NCBI GenBank assembly: GCA_000711775.1 | Contig: ARYC01000367.1 | Coordinates: forward strand, 1-64,000 | Source of the DNA: Oxytricha trifallax | Taxonomy: Eukaryota > Ciliophora > Spirotrichea > Sporadotrichida > Oxytrichidae | DNA: 64,000 bases | Reading direction: 5' to 3' | Part shown: positions 9,985-24,200 of the stretch, piece by piece | Numbering within the stretch: the stretch's first letter is position 1 | Layout: every line of letters begins with the position of its first letter | Position numbers and translations under genes: made by a program | Notes under the pieces: model-generated | Databases searched by the model: none | What the model saw: only the letters and a program-made list of their open reading frames with translations | Told to the model about the DNA's origin: nothing

Positions 9985-12140
9985 AACTATAAATTACAAA
10001 TAGTTTCCAATTATATATTTTCTTTAAATATAATATCCTCGATTAAAAAAGTAATAACTTATTTTTCTTATAATTTATAAAATACCTTCTATTTTTATCA
10101 ATAGATGTATGTAAATTTAAATTTTTATTAAAATTAATTATTTATAATAAATATTTAACCTCAGTATTCTGAATTTAAATCTTTTTAACTTGCGTTAGAT
10201 AATGTGATTTATTGCAAAAAATATTCGCTTTTATTAATATAAGCACACATCAGTTTTGTTTTGTAAAAATAGCAAGCTAATATAAAATTACAATTTTTTT
10301 TTCAGATTTCCCAAAATATTTAAATATATTTTTATAAACGCTTACCTTTTATAAAAATTCCAATTGAAATTAAGCATAGACTATTATCAGTAAAAATATA
10401 AATGAATTTATTTATAAATACTTATTCTTACTCTTATCTCCTATTACTTAATAAGTAAAACTATTATCATGGAATCTTATCAGTAACTGTGAAAAATAAA
10501 ACATTAGAATATAGTAGAAATGTCCTCTAATAATATATTACTAAAATATGAAAGATTCCCATCCAAAAATCACTAAAATATTTATAAATTTATTATCATA
10601 TAAGTATGCGTTTATTATAACATTTATTTTATACAATTATTTTGGTCAATTTATTCTCAATTTTATATTAACAAATCTATTAAACAATTTATATTAATCA
10701 ATCTTTATTTTAAATACAGTTTAAGTATTTTTTAGTCATGTAAGTGAAAAACTGAATCTGAATTAATTTCTTATTTAAATTAGGAGAGAAATAATATAAT
10801 TATTTATGAGAAAATTATATATCTTTATTATTGATATCTACGGGAATAAAATACTTAATAATATTGGAGTTCCTTAGATTTTATTATTTTTAATCAAAAA
10901 TTAAAATAGAAAAATGTATATATTTAATTTACAGGATTATAAAAGTAGGAAATTAATTCACTTGAGATATGGAAGTTATATTAATTAAAATCAAATAATT
11001 TTAATTTCACATTTAAGTTATAGGTTAAAATTTTAATAAACATGAGATTTAAGACTGTAGTTTAGCAATTCTAATTTAAAAATAAAGTACACTTTAATTT
11101 AATTAGCTTCCTTATTTTTGTAATAACTATTAAATAGTAATGAATTAAACATGAAATTTTAATATTTATTTTAAATAATCTATTACTATTGATTTTAAAA
11201 GTTTAATTAAAATATATCCATTAATTAATTTAGATTATAATAAATAAAAGGGATTGTTTGATTTAATTAATTGAGTATTTTCTTAATATAAGTGTATGCT
11301 ATTTGAAAATCTATTAATCCAAAGTATATAGTTTTATAACATATTTAAAATTATATATCAAAATTACTCTAAACTTATAAATATTATTTAATACTTCTAG
11401 ATTTATGCATTTCCATCCTTTTAATGATTAATATTAAATTTAAATAATTGATAATAAGATTTTTCAAGATTGTTATATTTTTGTATTATATTAATACTTA
11501 ATCTGAAAAATAAGATTATTGTAGGAATATATTCGATTTGGGAAAATGATTTAAAATTAAAATTAATTGATTATTAATTACCTTCAGTTATGTTTTTTGA
11601 AAACGTCTCCAAACCCTCACAATATCATACTCTCTGGTAATGCAATAAAATGAGACGTTGATTGTTATTGTTATAATGATTTTATCTCTTCTCTCAAGCG
11701 AAAAAAACCCAATATACTACTATTTTTTGGAGCTAGTTCAAAATCAAAATATCTCGCTTAATGGGATGATTTAGGAATATTGCCAATAGTAAAGTCCAGC
11801 TAAAATTGCGGGATCTACAGTAGAATCCATTTATTTATGAATTTTTAATCACTTTGTATTTCATAACTGCCTTGATTTAATATTAAATTAATTAAATTTT
11901 AATTCATTTTGCCAAAACGAATGTATTCCTACAATAATGAATAATTAATTTTATACAATAGAATAGAGAATTTTTACAAGTAATTGATAAAATATAATAA
12001 GTTATAAATATAACCATAAGATTATTAATTGAATGACTCAGCAATTATATTGTAATATCTGAATAAATAAATTACTATCAAATAGCATGATTTATATGTA
12101 TTTAATTATAATAATTTAAAAGTAAATGCAACTATATAAT
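9985..12140. other. Intergenic region between genes 1 and 2
   Basis: About 2.2 kb of very AT-rich sequence with no recognisable gene in either strand under code 6. It contains fold-back copy FB2 (11516-11937). No telomere-addition or promoter motif could be assigned. Confidence 0.6.
11516..11937. mobile_element. Fold-back repeat family, copy FB2
   Basis: Outer ends TTATTGTAGGAATATATTCG and its inverse TGTATTCCTACAATAA. The core includes CCAATAGTAAAGTCCAGC, the family hallmark. It is more diverged between arms than FB1. Confidence 0.7.
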
Positions 12141-12297
12141 ATGTATAACTTTAACATAGCCATAGTATTCCTACTTTTTTTGCAATAAGCTTTGTAAGTT
12201 CATGTTTATGTTTATGTAGTAAAATACAATTTCTTGAAATATTAACTAAATCCCCTTGACTTATTAGTGGAAATACCGAATGTTTCACATCATCAAT
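12141..12297 (+). CDS. Gene 2 first block: signal peptide and Cys-containing N-terminus
   Basis: ATG 12141 opens a short basic-free hydrophobic leader (IAIVFLLFLQQAFG). A 74-nt intron (12194-12267, GTAAGTT...TTATTAG) follows, then GNTECFTSS. The block is cut by a TBE at AAT (12295-12297). Joining to AAT at 16239 gives TCA TCA ATG AAT GTT ATT GGG in frame. Gene 3 has the same block uninterrupted at 38093-38390, which supports both the start and the intron. Confidence 0.8.
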
Positions 12298-15200
12298 CAA
12301 AACCCCTTAATAAGGTTTATAAGTGCTTTGATTTGTAGGGAATTTGTTAGGGGTTGGGGTTATTAATAGGTTTTAATGTGAAATTTATAGTAAATGTATT
12401 TAATTTAATCACTCAAAATGCACTTTTGGATCATGTGGGAGAGGTCTGAAGTTTATCTTACTTAACCACAACTCTATCTGCTCTATTGATATGTCTGATC
12501 TTGAGTTTGGTTTTATTATTATTGATTCTGCCATATGTTTTATTGATTGAGATACTCTGGTTTTGTCTATAAACTACTTTATTCTTTACTTAGCATCTTT
12601 CTCGCACCTTGTAGAGTAGTAATTGTTGCGACGCATTTCGCACTCTATTATTATTGCTGCTAAAGCTCACACATCCAACTAAAAGTCACCATCTCTCCAG
12701 TCTTCTCTTTCTGGATATAGCCTTGAGTTCCCATTACACTTCCAAGCCTTGAGACTTCCACTCTTTAGGCTCTGTTGAAATCGATTATTGCTACTCTTAC
12801 TGGAGAAAAGTTTATCATAATATTTTCTGGCTTTAAATCTCTGTGAACAAACCCTAACTTGTGAAGCTCTTTAATGCCTTGTATGGTCTGAGTTGCTATT
12901 TATCCAACTTACTTATGATTCCTTTGATCTGTTATGAAATCTCTTAGAGTCATTTCATAGAGTGGGAGTCTGAAAGCAACATGATCCTTGGCAAGGAGAA
13001 CAGCATCTAGCTTGATTAAGTAACTACACTCTTTAAACTTTGCTTGAGTGAGTACTTGATACTCATTTGTAAACTCCATCTAATATTTATCATCACTTAA
13101 GAGATAGTTGAAGGGATACACCTTGTATGCGTATTGATGATCATTGATAACTTTCTTATCAAAGGAGTCCTCTAGAATAAGATAACTTTAAAGAGAAGTA
13201 TCTAAATCTATCTACGCAAGAACCGGTATTTTCTTGTATTGAATTTTGATCATGATTTTTGTGATTTCAGAGGTTAGTTGGTTACTGTGCTTCTTTACGT
13301 ACTCTAACTCATTAGCTTATTCAGGCACTACCGCTTAAGAATATTCCCTGGATTTTCTTTTGTTCAGAAACTTCAACTCAACTTGATGCTTTTCAATTTC
13401 TATGTCTTTAGCTTTTAAAAGATGTTTCTTCAAGTCTCTTGTATGAGGGTACTACTTATGGCACTCAAAGCAATCATACTTCCCATCGATTTTGTCGTGC
13501 TTTAAGTATACAGTAGGCTTGGCTTCTCTATGCTACTTCATATGTCTATACCAGCTTGATTTATGAGCGAAATCTCTCTCACACAGCTCACAAATGTATA
13601 CTTCTATTTCTTCAGTTTGTATAGGAATATCATCAATACCTTTCTCCTCCTCTCTGTCTCCCACACACTTATTTGCCATTTATTTTCTATTATTAATTTC
13701 TATTTTAATAACAGAGACCCCAAGTAATAGCTCTGGTAGTTCTTTAAGAGTTCATCTCACAGCTATCACACTTTTTATTGCTGCCAAAGGTTAGTCTCAT
13801 TTAGTTTGATGGAATTGCTCTTTTTTTTCTTAAAATGTTAGCGCCCATATTTAAATTTGAATTTAAAATTATAAAACTGCCTCTAAAACTGAGAGCTTAT
13901 ATGAGAACTTTGCAAGCCTACAAGTTTATTGGGAAGTTCTTAGAGTATTAGAGAAGAAATGTGAGTGTTAAGAGACAATCCAGCTCTAAATATGGTGGAA
14001 GAAGTAACCAATTTTACTTTAAATAATAATTTGATTATTGAACGTACCGATTTAGGAGCAGCTCCTAATTAAGTACGTACCAATTTAAATTTAAAAATAT
14101 GGAACTATAACAGTAGAAATTGATATCAATCTCTCAAGTTTGAAACCAGTTCTCAAAACTTTCTCCATATCCTTCTTAGAGGTTGACCTCCTATAGGATG
14201 CCCATATTTAATAGTAAGTTTTACAGAGGTAAATAATTGAAATCAATAAACTTAAATTTGTAATATCTAATTTCTTATGATCTGTAAACAAGATGGAGTC
14301 AATGAATGATGCAATGAAAAGAGTGCAAGCACAAGAATTAATTCAAAGATTTAGAAGCAAGGAGGATTTGCATCGCTACCTGGTGCAGCAAGGTAATGAA
14401 CTCATAGTGGCTAATCTTTATTCTCTAGTTGGTTTGTTCCTGCCAACGATGGAAGGTACTAAAATTTCATTTCTAAGAGCGATACTCTGCGAAGAGAAGA
14501 AAGCATTGAAAACTTAAGATGTAAAGTTTGCAGAGATTCCAAACTATCCAGAAATTTCAGTTACTAACTTATATGATGATGCTATGAACGACCCAGAGGT
14601 TTCGCAGTACCTACCTGCTAAGAAGCAGTTGTCAAATAAACTACCTGAAAGAAACTATTTCTTTGGCATACTTGCAACAATTAAAAGTCATTACTTGAAA
14701 GAAATTATTCAAGAATCTCATAAGAAAAGGTACAGCATCTCTTCAGAAGATTAGGACAAACAAGGGATCAAGATAAGTGAGAGCTGGCTATCAGAGCTGC
14801 AGAAGCACCCTTATATTTCAAGTAAGATGATTTTTAGCTTAACTCTTTAGAAAAATTTGATAATGGCATCTTTTTGATGAAGGAATAGAGCAAGCTTCAC
14901 AGAGAGAGAAAGTCGCAGACGAAGTATGAAGTTAGCAAGAGACTTTATTCAAATATTTAGCCGCCAGAGTCAATGAACATAGATGCTGGAGCTGGCATCA
15001 AGAGAAGAAACCTTGGAGGAGGGAAGCAAGAAGTAGAAGAAAAGAAAGAGAAGCCAGCTCCCTCTAAAGAGTTTTAAATGTAACTTAAATATTCATTAAC
15101 TTAACTCTAAAACTTATTTATATACATTCACTCTCCCTTCTTTAGCACACTTTTATGCCAACTAATTATCAACTCTCGTAGCTGAACTTTTTATAAAATC

Positions 15201-18200
15201 GACTGTATCAATAGGTAGGTCATGCATCAGGTGGTATAGCAGCAGTTTTTTATAATGACGTTTTAGTATACCTCAGTAGAATTCAATTCCATTAAATTAT
15301 GGACTGTAAGGTACGTTGAACACTGGCGTTATTCTAAGTTGTTCAAATCTCTTCCTTGTATCTTTTGTCTTATGAACTAAAAGATTATCAACAAACAGTA
15401 TAATCTCTTATTCAGGGTACTTCTCTCTCAGCTGCTCTAAGAACTTAATATACTGCTCTGTCTTAATAGAGCGAGGATGAATAACATAAGTTTCTAAACC
15501 AGCATCCTCGCTAATACCTCCAAGAATTGCCATTGTTTATACCTTGACTTTCTAGTCATATACTTCTATATTACTATGCCTCTTATACCAAGACTTCTAG
15601 ATGAAAGTGTTGAAGGTAAACACAGCCTCGTCAGCATGAATAAACTTAATATTATTCTATAAGGCTCTCTGCATTTAATTATAAATATAATTTAAGTTGT
15701 TGTTGTAAAATGGCAGAGTGAAATCAATTACTCTCTTGATACGATTCACACCTTTGTAAGAGATACCATTTCGTTTATAAATGTTTGCAACAGACTATGC
15801 AGAGATCTTCAACTCAGGGAACTGGCGGTGAAACATAATAGCTCGTTAGTCGAGAGAGAAGTGAGCCCAATACTTCAAAGTTTTCTCATTAATAAGATAG
15901 TCAATATGCTTCTATAGAAACTTTGACTTCCTCTTAGGCATAGAATTCAGCTATTATTGCTTTAGTTATACTGCTATAAGGCAGTGGGAGCGAACAGTTG
16001 ATGGACTTCGCTTTAAGAGCAGTGCAATTGACTTATAATTAAGTACTGGTTTGACTTATTCACTGTATAAACCACATCCATATCGTAGTTTAAATACTAA
16101 ATCTATATACTCTTCATCATAAATAGACCCCAAAAGCTTATTATTTTAGTCTCGCATTTAATTAATAACCCCAAGCCCTAACAAATTACCTACAAATCAA
16201 AGCACTTATAAACCTCATTAAGGGGTTTTGAGATTTTGAATGAATGTTATTGGGTGTGGAGAAAATGAATAAAATTGTTTTGGACGTTAGACAACTGAAA
16301 TGAGTGTCGTTTTTCCACTAACATAGTTTTACGGTTATATTGGAATTGGAGCATCTTAATCATTAAATGTACTCGATATGACAGATATTTAAACAAATTA
16401 GTACATAAATATAAATAAATTTAGAAAATTGAGCTAAAAATTAGCAAACATTATATTTAATATACAATTTATTTCAAAAATATAAGTATTAACCACTATT
16501 ATTTCATGTCTATTTTTTATTTTATATTATGAAAAACTATAAAAAGTAATATCCGTTTTTTTAAAAAAAAATTAAACATTCAATTTTATTATTATGTGTA
16601 TGTTCAAATCATTTAAATTATTTGATTGATTTATGCTGTATTTGAGAAGAAAATATTCTTTATTATATTAAATGAGTCACAGTTACTCGAAATCGCTTTA
16701 GTTAAAACATAAATAGTGAATATAGTCTATCAAAATATTCCTTTAAGCCCAATTTAATTAATGTGCTTTTTATGAAACAATTTGCAGCGTAAATTAGAAG
16801 TAGTTTTCAATTACTTCTATATCTTTATTCAACAATTAATTATATTTAAAATAATTTTCAAAAATATTGACATAATTATTACATAATATGATTATGAGAA
16901 AGATTTTTATTGATAATAAATAATTATAAAACATGTTGAGTGCCTTTTTATTATAACGGTTTTTTTAATTTTATTTTTACAATATTTTGGAGTTTTTTTG
17001 ATAAGATATGACGATTATATGAATGTCGAATGGGCAAAATAAATTAAAAATTTTACTGAAATTGATGCTCTTAATTTAGTTTCCTTGCATAGAGTAACTT
17101 TAAGTTAAAATTAATAATATGTCTCGCTGGTTAACAGTCGTAATATTCAAATTTAATTGAAGTTGGTAAAATTAAATTATAACAATAAACTATAAAAATA
17201 GTGAATAGATTATTGGAGTAATACATTTGAATATTAAAAATCAATAAAATTAAGGTAATAATTATTCAAATTCGTGCCAATTAACTTTCTAAAATCTAGG
17301 CATTATGGAACCATTTTTTACTGAGAATTCGAAAATAACTTGGCTTTAATTTTGGAGGTACAACACAGTTGCATTCTTAGAGCGATAGATAACTTGAGTG
17401 TAATTTCAGAATTAAAATAAAATAAACAATTCTCCCGAAATTTTAATCGATTTATCTCGCTCCAATAATGCGATGGAATCCAAGATACAATAGTGAGTAT
17501 CACTAATAGTAAAGTTCAGCCGATTATGAATTCTTCATTGAACAAGTACCATATTTTATAGATTTCGGATAAAGTTAACTGCCTCTACTTTAAATAATTA
17601 ATATTTTATTCCAATAATTTTCAAATTCAAAAGTATTCCTATAATACTTAATTTATTTAATCTTTTGTATCTGCTAGAATTTTATATAACACTTAATTTG
17701 TTATCCTTTCCTTGTAAAAAAAGTCTAGTTTTAATGATTATTTTAATATTTTTAATTACCCATTAAATGGGTAATTTATATCGTTTATAATATAAATAAA
17801 TCGTTCATAATATAAGAGAGATTTTATGACTTGTGTGTGTACATTCAAAAAATTTAAGATTATTTTTCCATTTTTATTAATCTTTATAATTTGTTTTTTA
17901 AAGAAATATACTGACCAAAACACCAAACACTAATTTTCCATTTCTACCACTAACACTAATTCCGTTCTCCCAACACAAACCTTCTCCAGCTCTTTTAAAT
18001 TATTTTTTTTTACAAATACCACTTTTTAAGATTGATATTCTTATTTATTATGAAAATATATTTCATCAGAATCTGACCTAATATAATCACACATTATTAT
18101 ACTTAAACTTATTTTTTTAATATAAAATATATGATAAAATTATATCATATCTAGACTTTATAAAGACATATTTTTATTTTTAGTGGTTTGAAATACTGGT

Positions 18201-21200
18201 CTTTTTTTCCACACTAATATTTCCATAAGAAAATATATTATAATGAATTCTTTTGACTATTATTAAACTTATTTTATAAATTTGAAAAAAGCAGAAATAT
18301 TACTCTATAATTTTATATAAATTAACTTTGTTCTTCATAACCTAAGATTACTAATCAAGAATAGTCTGAATATTATTAATTTATTTATTTATGATTTCCT
18401 ATTTTAACTTCCTTGATCAAATTTACTAAATGGAGCATCTTTTTTTTTAAAATGTAAACGAATGTCTTGAAACGAATAATAAAAAAACAAAAATAATATT
18501 TTGAAAGAAATTCTAGAAATTATAAAATTTTATCTTATCACATAAATATAAAAAGTTTAATTAATAAAGAATTAAATGAAATTATATGTAAATAAATTGA
18601 TAGAAATAGAGGGACAAAATGCTTATGAAAGTAAAAAATATGCATTAAAATAGCCAGAGGTTTGAGGGTGGGTGCAAAAGAATTTCATATAAAAACGTTG
18701 GGGGGAATTGGGTCTTGGTCTAAAGAGATATTTATATAATTGTGATAATAAAGAGGTTCTTGTATTTGAAATATAGAGCAGATAAATCTAAAGCTAATGG
18801 ATAGTGAATTCTGAAATTAAGTCAATTACGTACTTCAATATCCTAAATTTAACGCGTGCCTATATTCAATTTGATTATTTTGATGCTATTTACAATTCTA
18901 TCTATTGCTTTCGGAGAAATATTTCAAGTTAAATAATTTAACAACTTGATTAAATAAAAAAAATAAGTAAATAATTAAATTTTAAATTGATTATATTGAC
19001 AAATATAAGGGTACCCACAATATATCTGCAATCTAATAAAAGCCCTTCCACAGATCTGAAACATTTTCAACTACCCCTACAGATCTGATCATTGAAAGAT
19101 TCACATGAAGAAAACATTTCGAAATTCTAAAAACCATCCCATTTAATTCAAATATCCAAGATAATTGCTTAAAAAACTAAAAAATAATTAAGTATATTTT
19201 TTATAAAATGGCAGCGAAAGTAATTTTATGGTTATTGGATTTTGAAAGTATATTTCTCACAGTAAATTATTTAATGTTCCAGTTCTTTAGGGGGGGGAGT
19301 CAAAAAATTTTTTAAGTCTGTGGATCTTTTTGAATTTTAAATAAGCGGAGAGTATCAAAATATAAAAAAAGAATCTGATAAAAACAAACTATATTTTTGA
19401 AGGGCAGTTTTAAAACGTAAAGTATAGTTATTTTAAGATTTCTCAATCATTTTAAATAATATGATTAGAATTAAATTAAGATTTATTAAATTAAATTATC
19501 TAAACTTTTAAGTCATTCTAAAAATTAAAAAACTATTTAATAGTTAAATAAATTTAATAATTATTATATAATTTTTTACGAATTTATTTATGAATATTCA
19601 GCTTTTGGATTTATGGATTTAACAACTGGATCTATAACATCAATTATATTTCAAAGAGATTTTAGAGTAGATGGTTACTTTACTTTTATAATAGATGATC
19701 AAAGTTTGTATTTATTAGGATAAATATCAGGCAGTATTAATTTTGCAATGTTTAAAGTTTCTCAGACAAACGTAAATTATTCTAAATTAATAAAATAATT
19801 GCGAATTAATTGAAAGAAAAAAAAGATAAAAATGATCTATTTTTATTATCATTTTATTATTATAATGGGATTTTAAATGATCAAAAATAAATTTAAACAA
19901 AAAATTTAATTATAGAGAGAGAGAGAAATAATTAATAAAAATTTGATCAGGAGGTTAAGTTTATCACAATTCTCTCTTAAAAGTACCACTTGGGCTGAGT
20001 GTTTGTTATCTATCCAATTTCATATCTATTTATACTAATATTAATTTTTATAGCAATAGTAAAAATGGACTCTTTTTAATGTTACCACACCTTCCTATAC
20101 AAAATAATTATATACGAGAATTTCTGAAGTCGATCCAAATATTAGATATCATTATATTTAATCAAAATCCATAAACCATACTTTATTAAAATGAAAAATT
20201 AGGTAAGGAATAATTAGTCATAAAAACAGATCAAATAGAATGTTTTGTTAAAATTAGTTTAAATCTATAAAAAATTATAGTTTATTCAATCGAATTATTT
20301 TTATTTGCCTCTAATTATTGTATTGGTTCATACTGATAAAGTTAACATAATTATATATTAATGTTCAAATCTATATTTTTTGATTGCTATCATTTTATTT
20401 CCCAACATAAATAATCTTAAATATATGCCCTTTCTTAATTTATAGAATATAATCATTATTTTTTTAAAGTAACAAATAATTTTTTTCTTCATAGGACACT
20501 AATATTATTCAAGCTACAGCCCACATATCACATAAACAGAACTAATTAATCTTTCTCAATTATTTCACTATAACCTTGTTTGGAAAAATCTTTGCAAAGT
20601 TACATTATCATCTCTCGTTTTCTCAGAGATGTCAATAGCTCTTTTTTAATAATAAGTAAAGATTTAACAAAATATTTTCTATCTTAAAATCCATGATATG
20701 TAATAATATTTATGAGGCAATTTTGAAAGTACTTACTTAAAATTATTTCTATATTAAATATAGACGAGACTTTCAAAGAGTTTTGTTTCAAACTATTTTG
20801 CCTTATTAGAATTAAAAAAACAAATCAGATTATGACAATAATATAAAAGTTTGAAAGAGTTCTCTCAAACTGGTTTTAAAAAAAGGCATTTAAGCAAGTA
20901 ATCTAGCTAAGTATTTCATCTAATTATGGAAAATAAAAAAATCATTCTTACAAGCTACACTCTTCGATGAGAAGACAGCTTTCAAAGTAACAAGAGAAAA
21001 AATATGAAAAAATAGTTGTAGCACTCTTGCATAATTCAGCACTGGTTTAACTAAGTCAATTTTTGTACTCTTCCCAATTATAAGTTTAAGCACTAAACCA
21101 AATTGTTTCACTTCCTAAATTTACATTAAATTTCTATATTTTTCTTTCTTATTATACAAATTGCCTAAGTTATATACTACCTCAATAACACATCTTAACT

Positions 21201-24200
21201 ATAAAAATAAAATTAAAAAAATCTAATTAAGTATAATTTATAGTTTTTGAATGCTGGAGATACAACTTATCTCGCTATGCTGGCTCCGTTATACTTTTAA
21301 GTGAGGGTAATGGAAATAATATTGAAAATAGTTCTTTTTAGATCGAATAGCAGTGGGTTTTGACAAGTTATGGATCTATTGTATGCGCTGGTATATATGG
21401 CAATGAATAATTAATATCTGTAGCCTATTTCGGAAAATCAACATAAGACTATGCAATAATAATTACATTCGATAAATATTAGAAAATTTGCAAAACATAA
21501 AATAATAACCAAAGTTAAAATATCATTATAATTAACAACTATAATTAAATTAATCTACGAGAGAATTCAAAAGCATATTAGTTTTAAATTAGCTCGTATT
21601 TACTTAATTTAAATAAATTAAAACATTAGTTTTTTTATTGAATCTATAATTTATTCACTTATACTTTATTTGCACTCAGAAATATTTTTATTTATAAATA
21701 AATCACAAGATTATTATTCTCAATCTTTAATTATTTATTAATACGCTAGTAATTCAAAGTAATTCTACTAATTTAATAAGACTGACAGTGGTGCATTCTC
21801 AAAAGAAGGATAGATATTTTATTCTTCATAAAATGGATTTATGATTGTATTTTTTAGCTTCATTTTTCACGATATTGGCAAAGGAGTTAATTTAATTTAT
21901 TAATAATCAATAATATTAATATTTATTATTTAAAGAATTATTTAATTAAGAATAATTTAATGGATTACAAATATTAAAAATACAAAAGCTATTGAAAAAA
22001 CTGAAAGTAAAAAGAGGTTAGCAGAGGTTAATAATAAAGTTATAAATATACTCAGTAATATTATAATACTCCTAATCGATATGCAATATCCCCTCATGCA
22101 TACACTTCCCCTGGTTTTATGGAATTAACACATACCTTTATTATGAATATAATTATATAAAAACGTGATTTTCAAATTCGGACCAAGGTAAAATTTTCTA
22201 TGCCCTGAGCTAATTCTTTTGGAGATGAAAAACAATTTTACTATGTCTAAGATCATTCTTAAGCATTCTCCCATTTATTACTAAAATTTGTTTGAGGTCA
22301 TAGTTTTTATTAATTTATTAGAACTTATCTAAATATCATATATAAAATAAGTATTATCTATTAAAAACTATAAATAAAATTCATCACTAATAAACACTCA
22401 ATTTAGCAATAACTATTTTGTAGTCCAACTACCTGTTATCTATCATATTTAAATTCTAGATAAATTTAAATTAGTTTGTAGTTTTTATGTTAAGTGAATA
22501 AAATTCTAATAGAGTGTCATAAAATTCAATAATATAGTTCTAGTATACTCCTAATTATAATTTATCTAACATTATCTCAGATAATAAGTAAATTGATTTA
22601 ATTTTCTCAATAATGTTAAAGGAAAAATGAGAATTTTATAATAAATATGAAGTTGTTCCTTTAGAGGGAGTAGATAACTTTTATCCAAAATGTTCTAAAA
22701 TAGTTTAAATATCTAAATCAAATCGGTACTGAATGGCAATTCTATATAGAATTTCTTCATTTAAACATTACAGAGAACAATAATTTTATGAAATATTAGT
22801 AATTTTTATTAAATTAAAGCATAACATTAGTGTTATGCAAATATCTTTTAGAATTTTTATGTTTAACTTGAGCTGTTTTAGTTACATTAAAATCATTTTT
22901 AATTATATTAGTAAAGAGTATAATGCACTAAATATTTTTATTTTATATTCTTTCAAAGGGCCAAGTATGAAATTTGCATAACATTAATTTCACACTTTAA
23001 TTTAATAAAAATTATTAATATTTTTTGATATTTAGAAAGGCCATTTGGTACAGATTAAGTTAGTTAACTAACGCTTATTTTAATATCTCATCTATTTTAG
23101 AACATTTTAGGGAAGATTGTAGAATTAAAATTATCTCTTCCTTCTACAAGAGACAATTACAAATTTTAATATAAAATGTAATTTATAATATTAAAGTTTT
23201 AGCCGGAACTATTGAAAGTTAATCAACAGGAGGTTAAATATTATACGCAGATAAGCAAGGTCTTTCTATAGACTTACCAACACCCTATTACTTTTCTATG
23301 GGAGCTTATTTGTTCACCCCGAGGTACCCCCCCCACCCCTCCTCCCACCTCAAAAATGAAGTCCTCCTAATATACCCAACTTTATATGAAAAATCATATT
23401 CCCAAGGTCTGAATCGTCTCCCTTCATGACATCTCGCTATCATAACAATATTTATATATAAAATGATATAAATTTTTCAAAATTATCTATTATCTTTTTA
23501 ATTGCTGTTTTGATGTTATTTGGAATTTTTGGCAACTCTCACTATGTCCGTCGACTATTTAAGACACATACTGCCATAGGAAAATATATTTCAATTGAGT
23601 TTACATTGTCTAGACTTATTACAGATTTTATTAATACAATAACGCTATGCACATAAAAATTCCAAAAATCTTTTTCAGCCTAAATCATCTTTTTTCGATT
23701 TAAATATAAAAATTAACATGAGTAAATTTTTGTAAAAAATCATTACTGTGTTAAATAAAAAAAATTTTATCATAAAAAATGATAATGATTTTTTGCTATG
23801 ATTTAACTTATTGAAAATAAAAATAAATTAACAAACGTTATTATATTTTATTAATATTTCATTATATTATGATTTTTATTTAACACAGTAATGATTTTTT
23901 ACAAAAATTTACTCAATTTAATTTTTATATTTAAATCGAAAAAAGATGATTTAGGCTGAAAAAGATTTTTGGAATTTTTATGTGCATAGCTTTATTGTAT
24001 TAATAAAATCTGCAATAAGTCTAGACAATGTAAACTCAATTGAAATATATTTTCCTATGGCAGTATATGTCTTAAATAGTCGACGGACATAGTGACAGTT
24101 GCCAAAAATTCAAAATAACATCAAAACAGCAATTAAAAAGATAATAGATAATTTTGAAAAATTTATATCATTTTATATATAAATATTGTTATGAGAGCGA

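Larger units (their letters stand above)
12298..16238 (+). mobile_element. TBE transposon (3.94 kb) inside gene 2 coding sequence
   Basis: Bounded by inverted repeats of about 70 bp (left CAAAACCCCTTAATAAGG, right ending GGTTTTGAGATTTTG), with AAT duplicated on both sides (12295-12297 and 16239-16241). It carries the zinc-finger/kinase ORF (-), small ORF (+) and transposase (-) in the standard TBE order. It interrupts a codon of gene 2, and removal with one AAT restores the frame. Gene 3 has the empty site (CATCGATGAATG at about 38227), so this insertion is younger than the gene 2/gene 3 split. Confidence 0.9.

Noticed and set aside
18797-18930. Alternative signal-peptide start for gene 2 (ATG 18797) and gene 3 (ATG 40855)
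   Set aside because: In gene 2 that frame has several TGAs. A different frame is open and conserved in both genes and is an internal extracellular block. The true leader is at 12141/38093.
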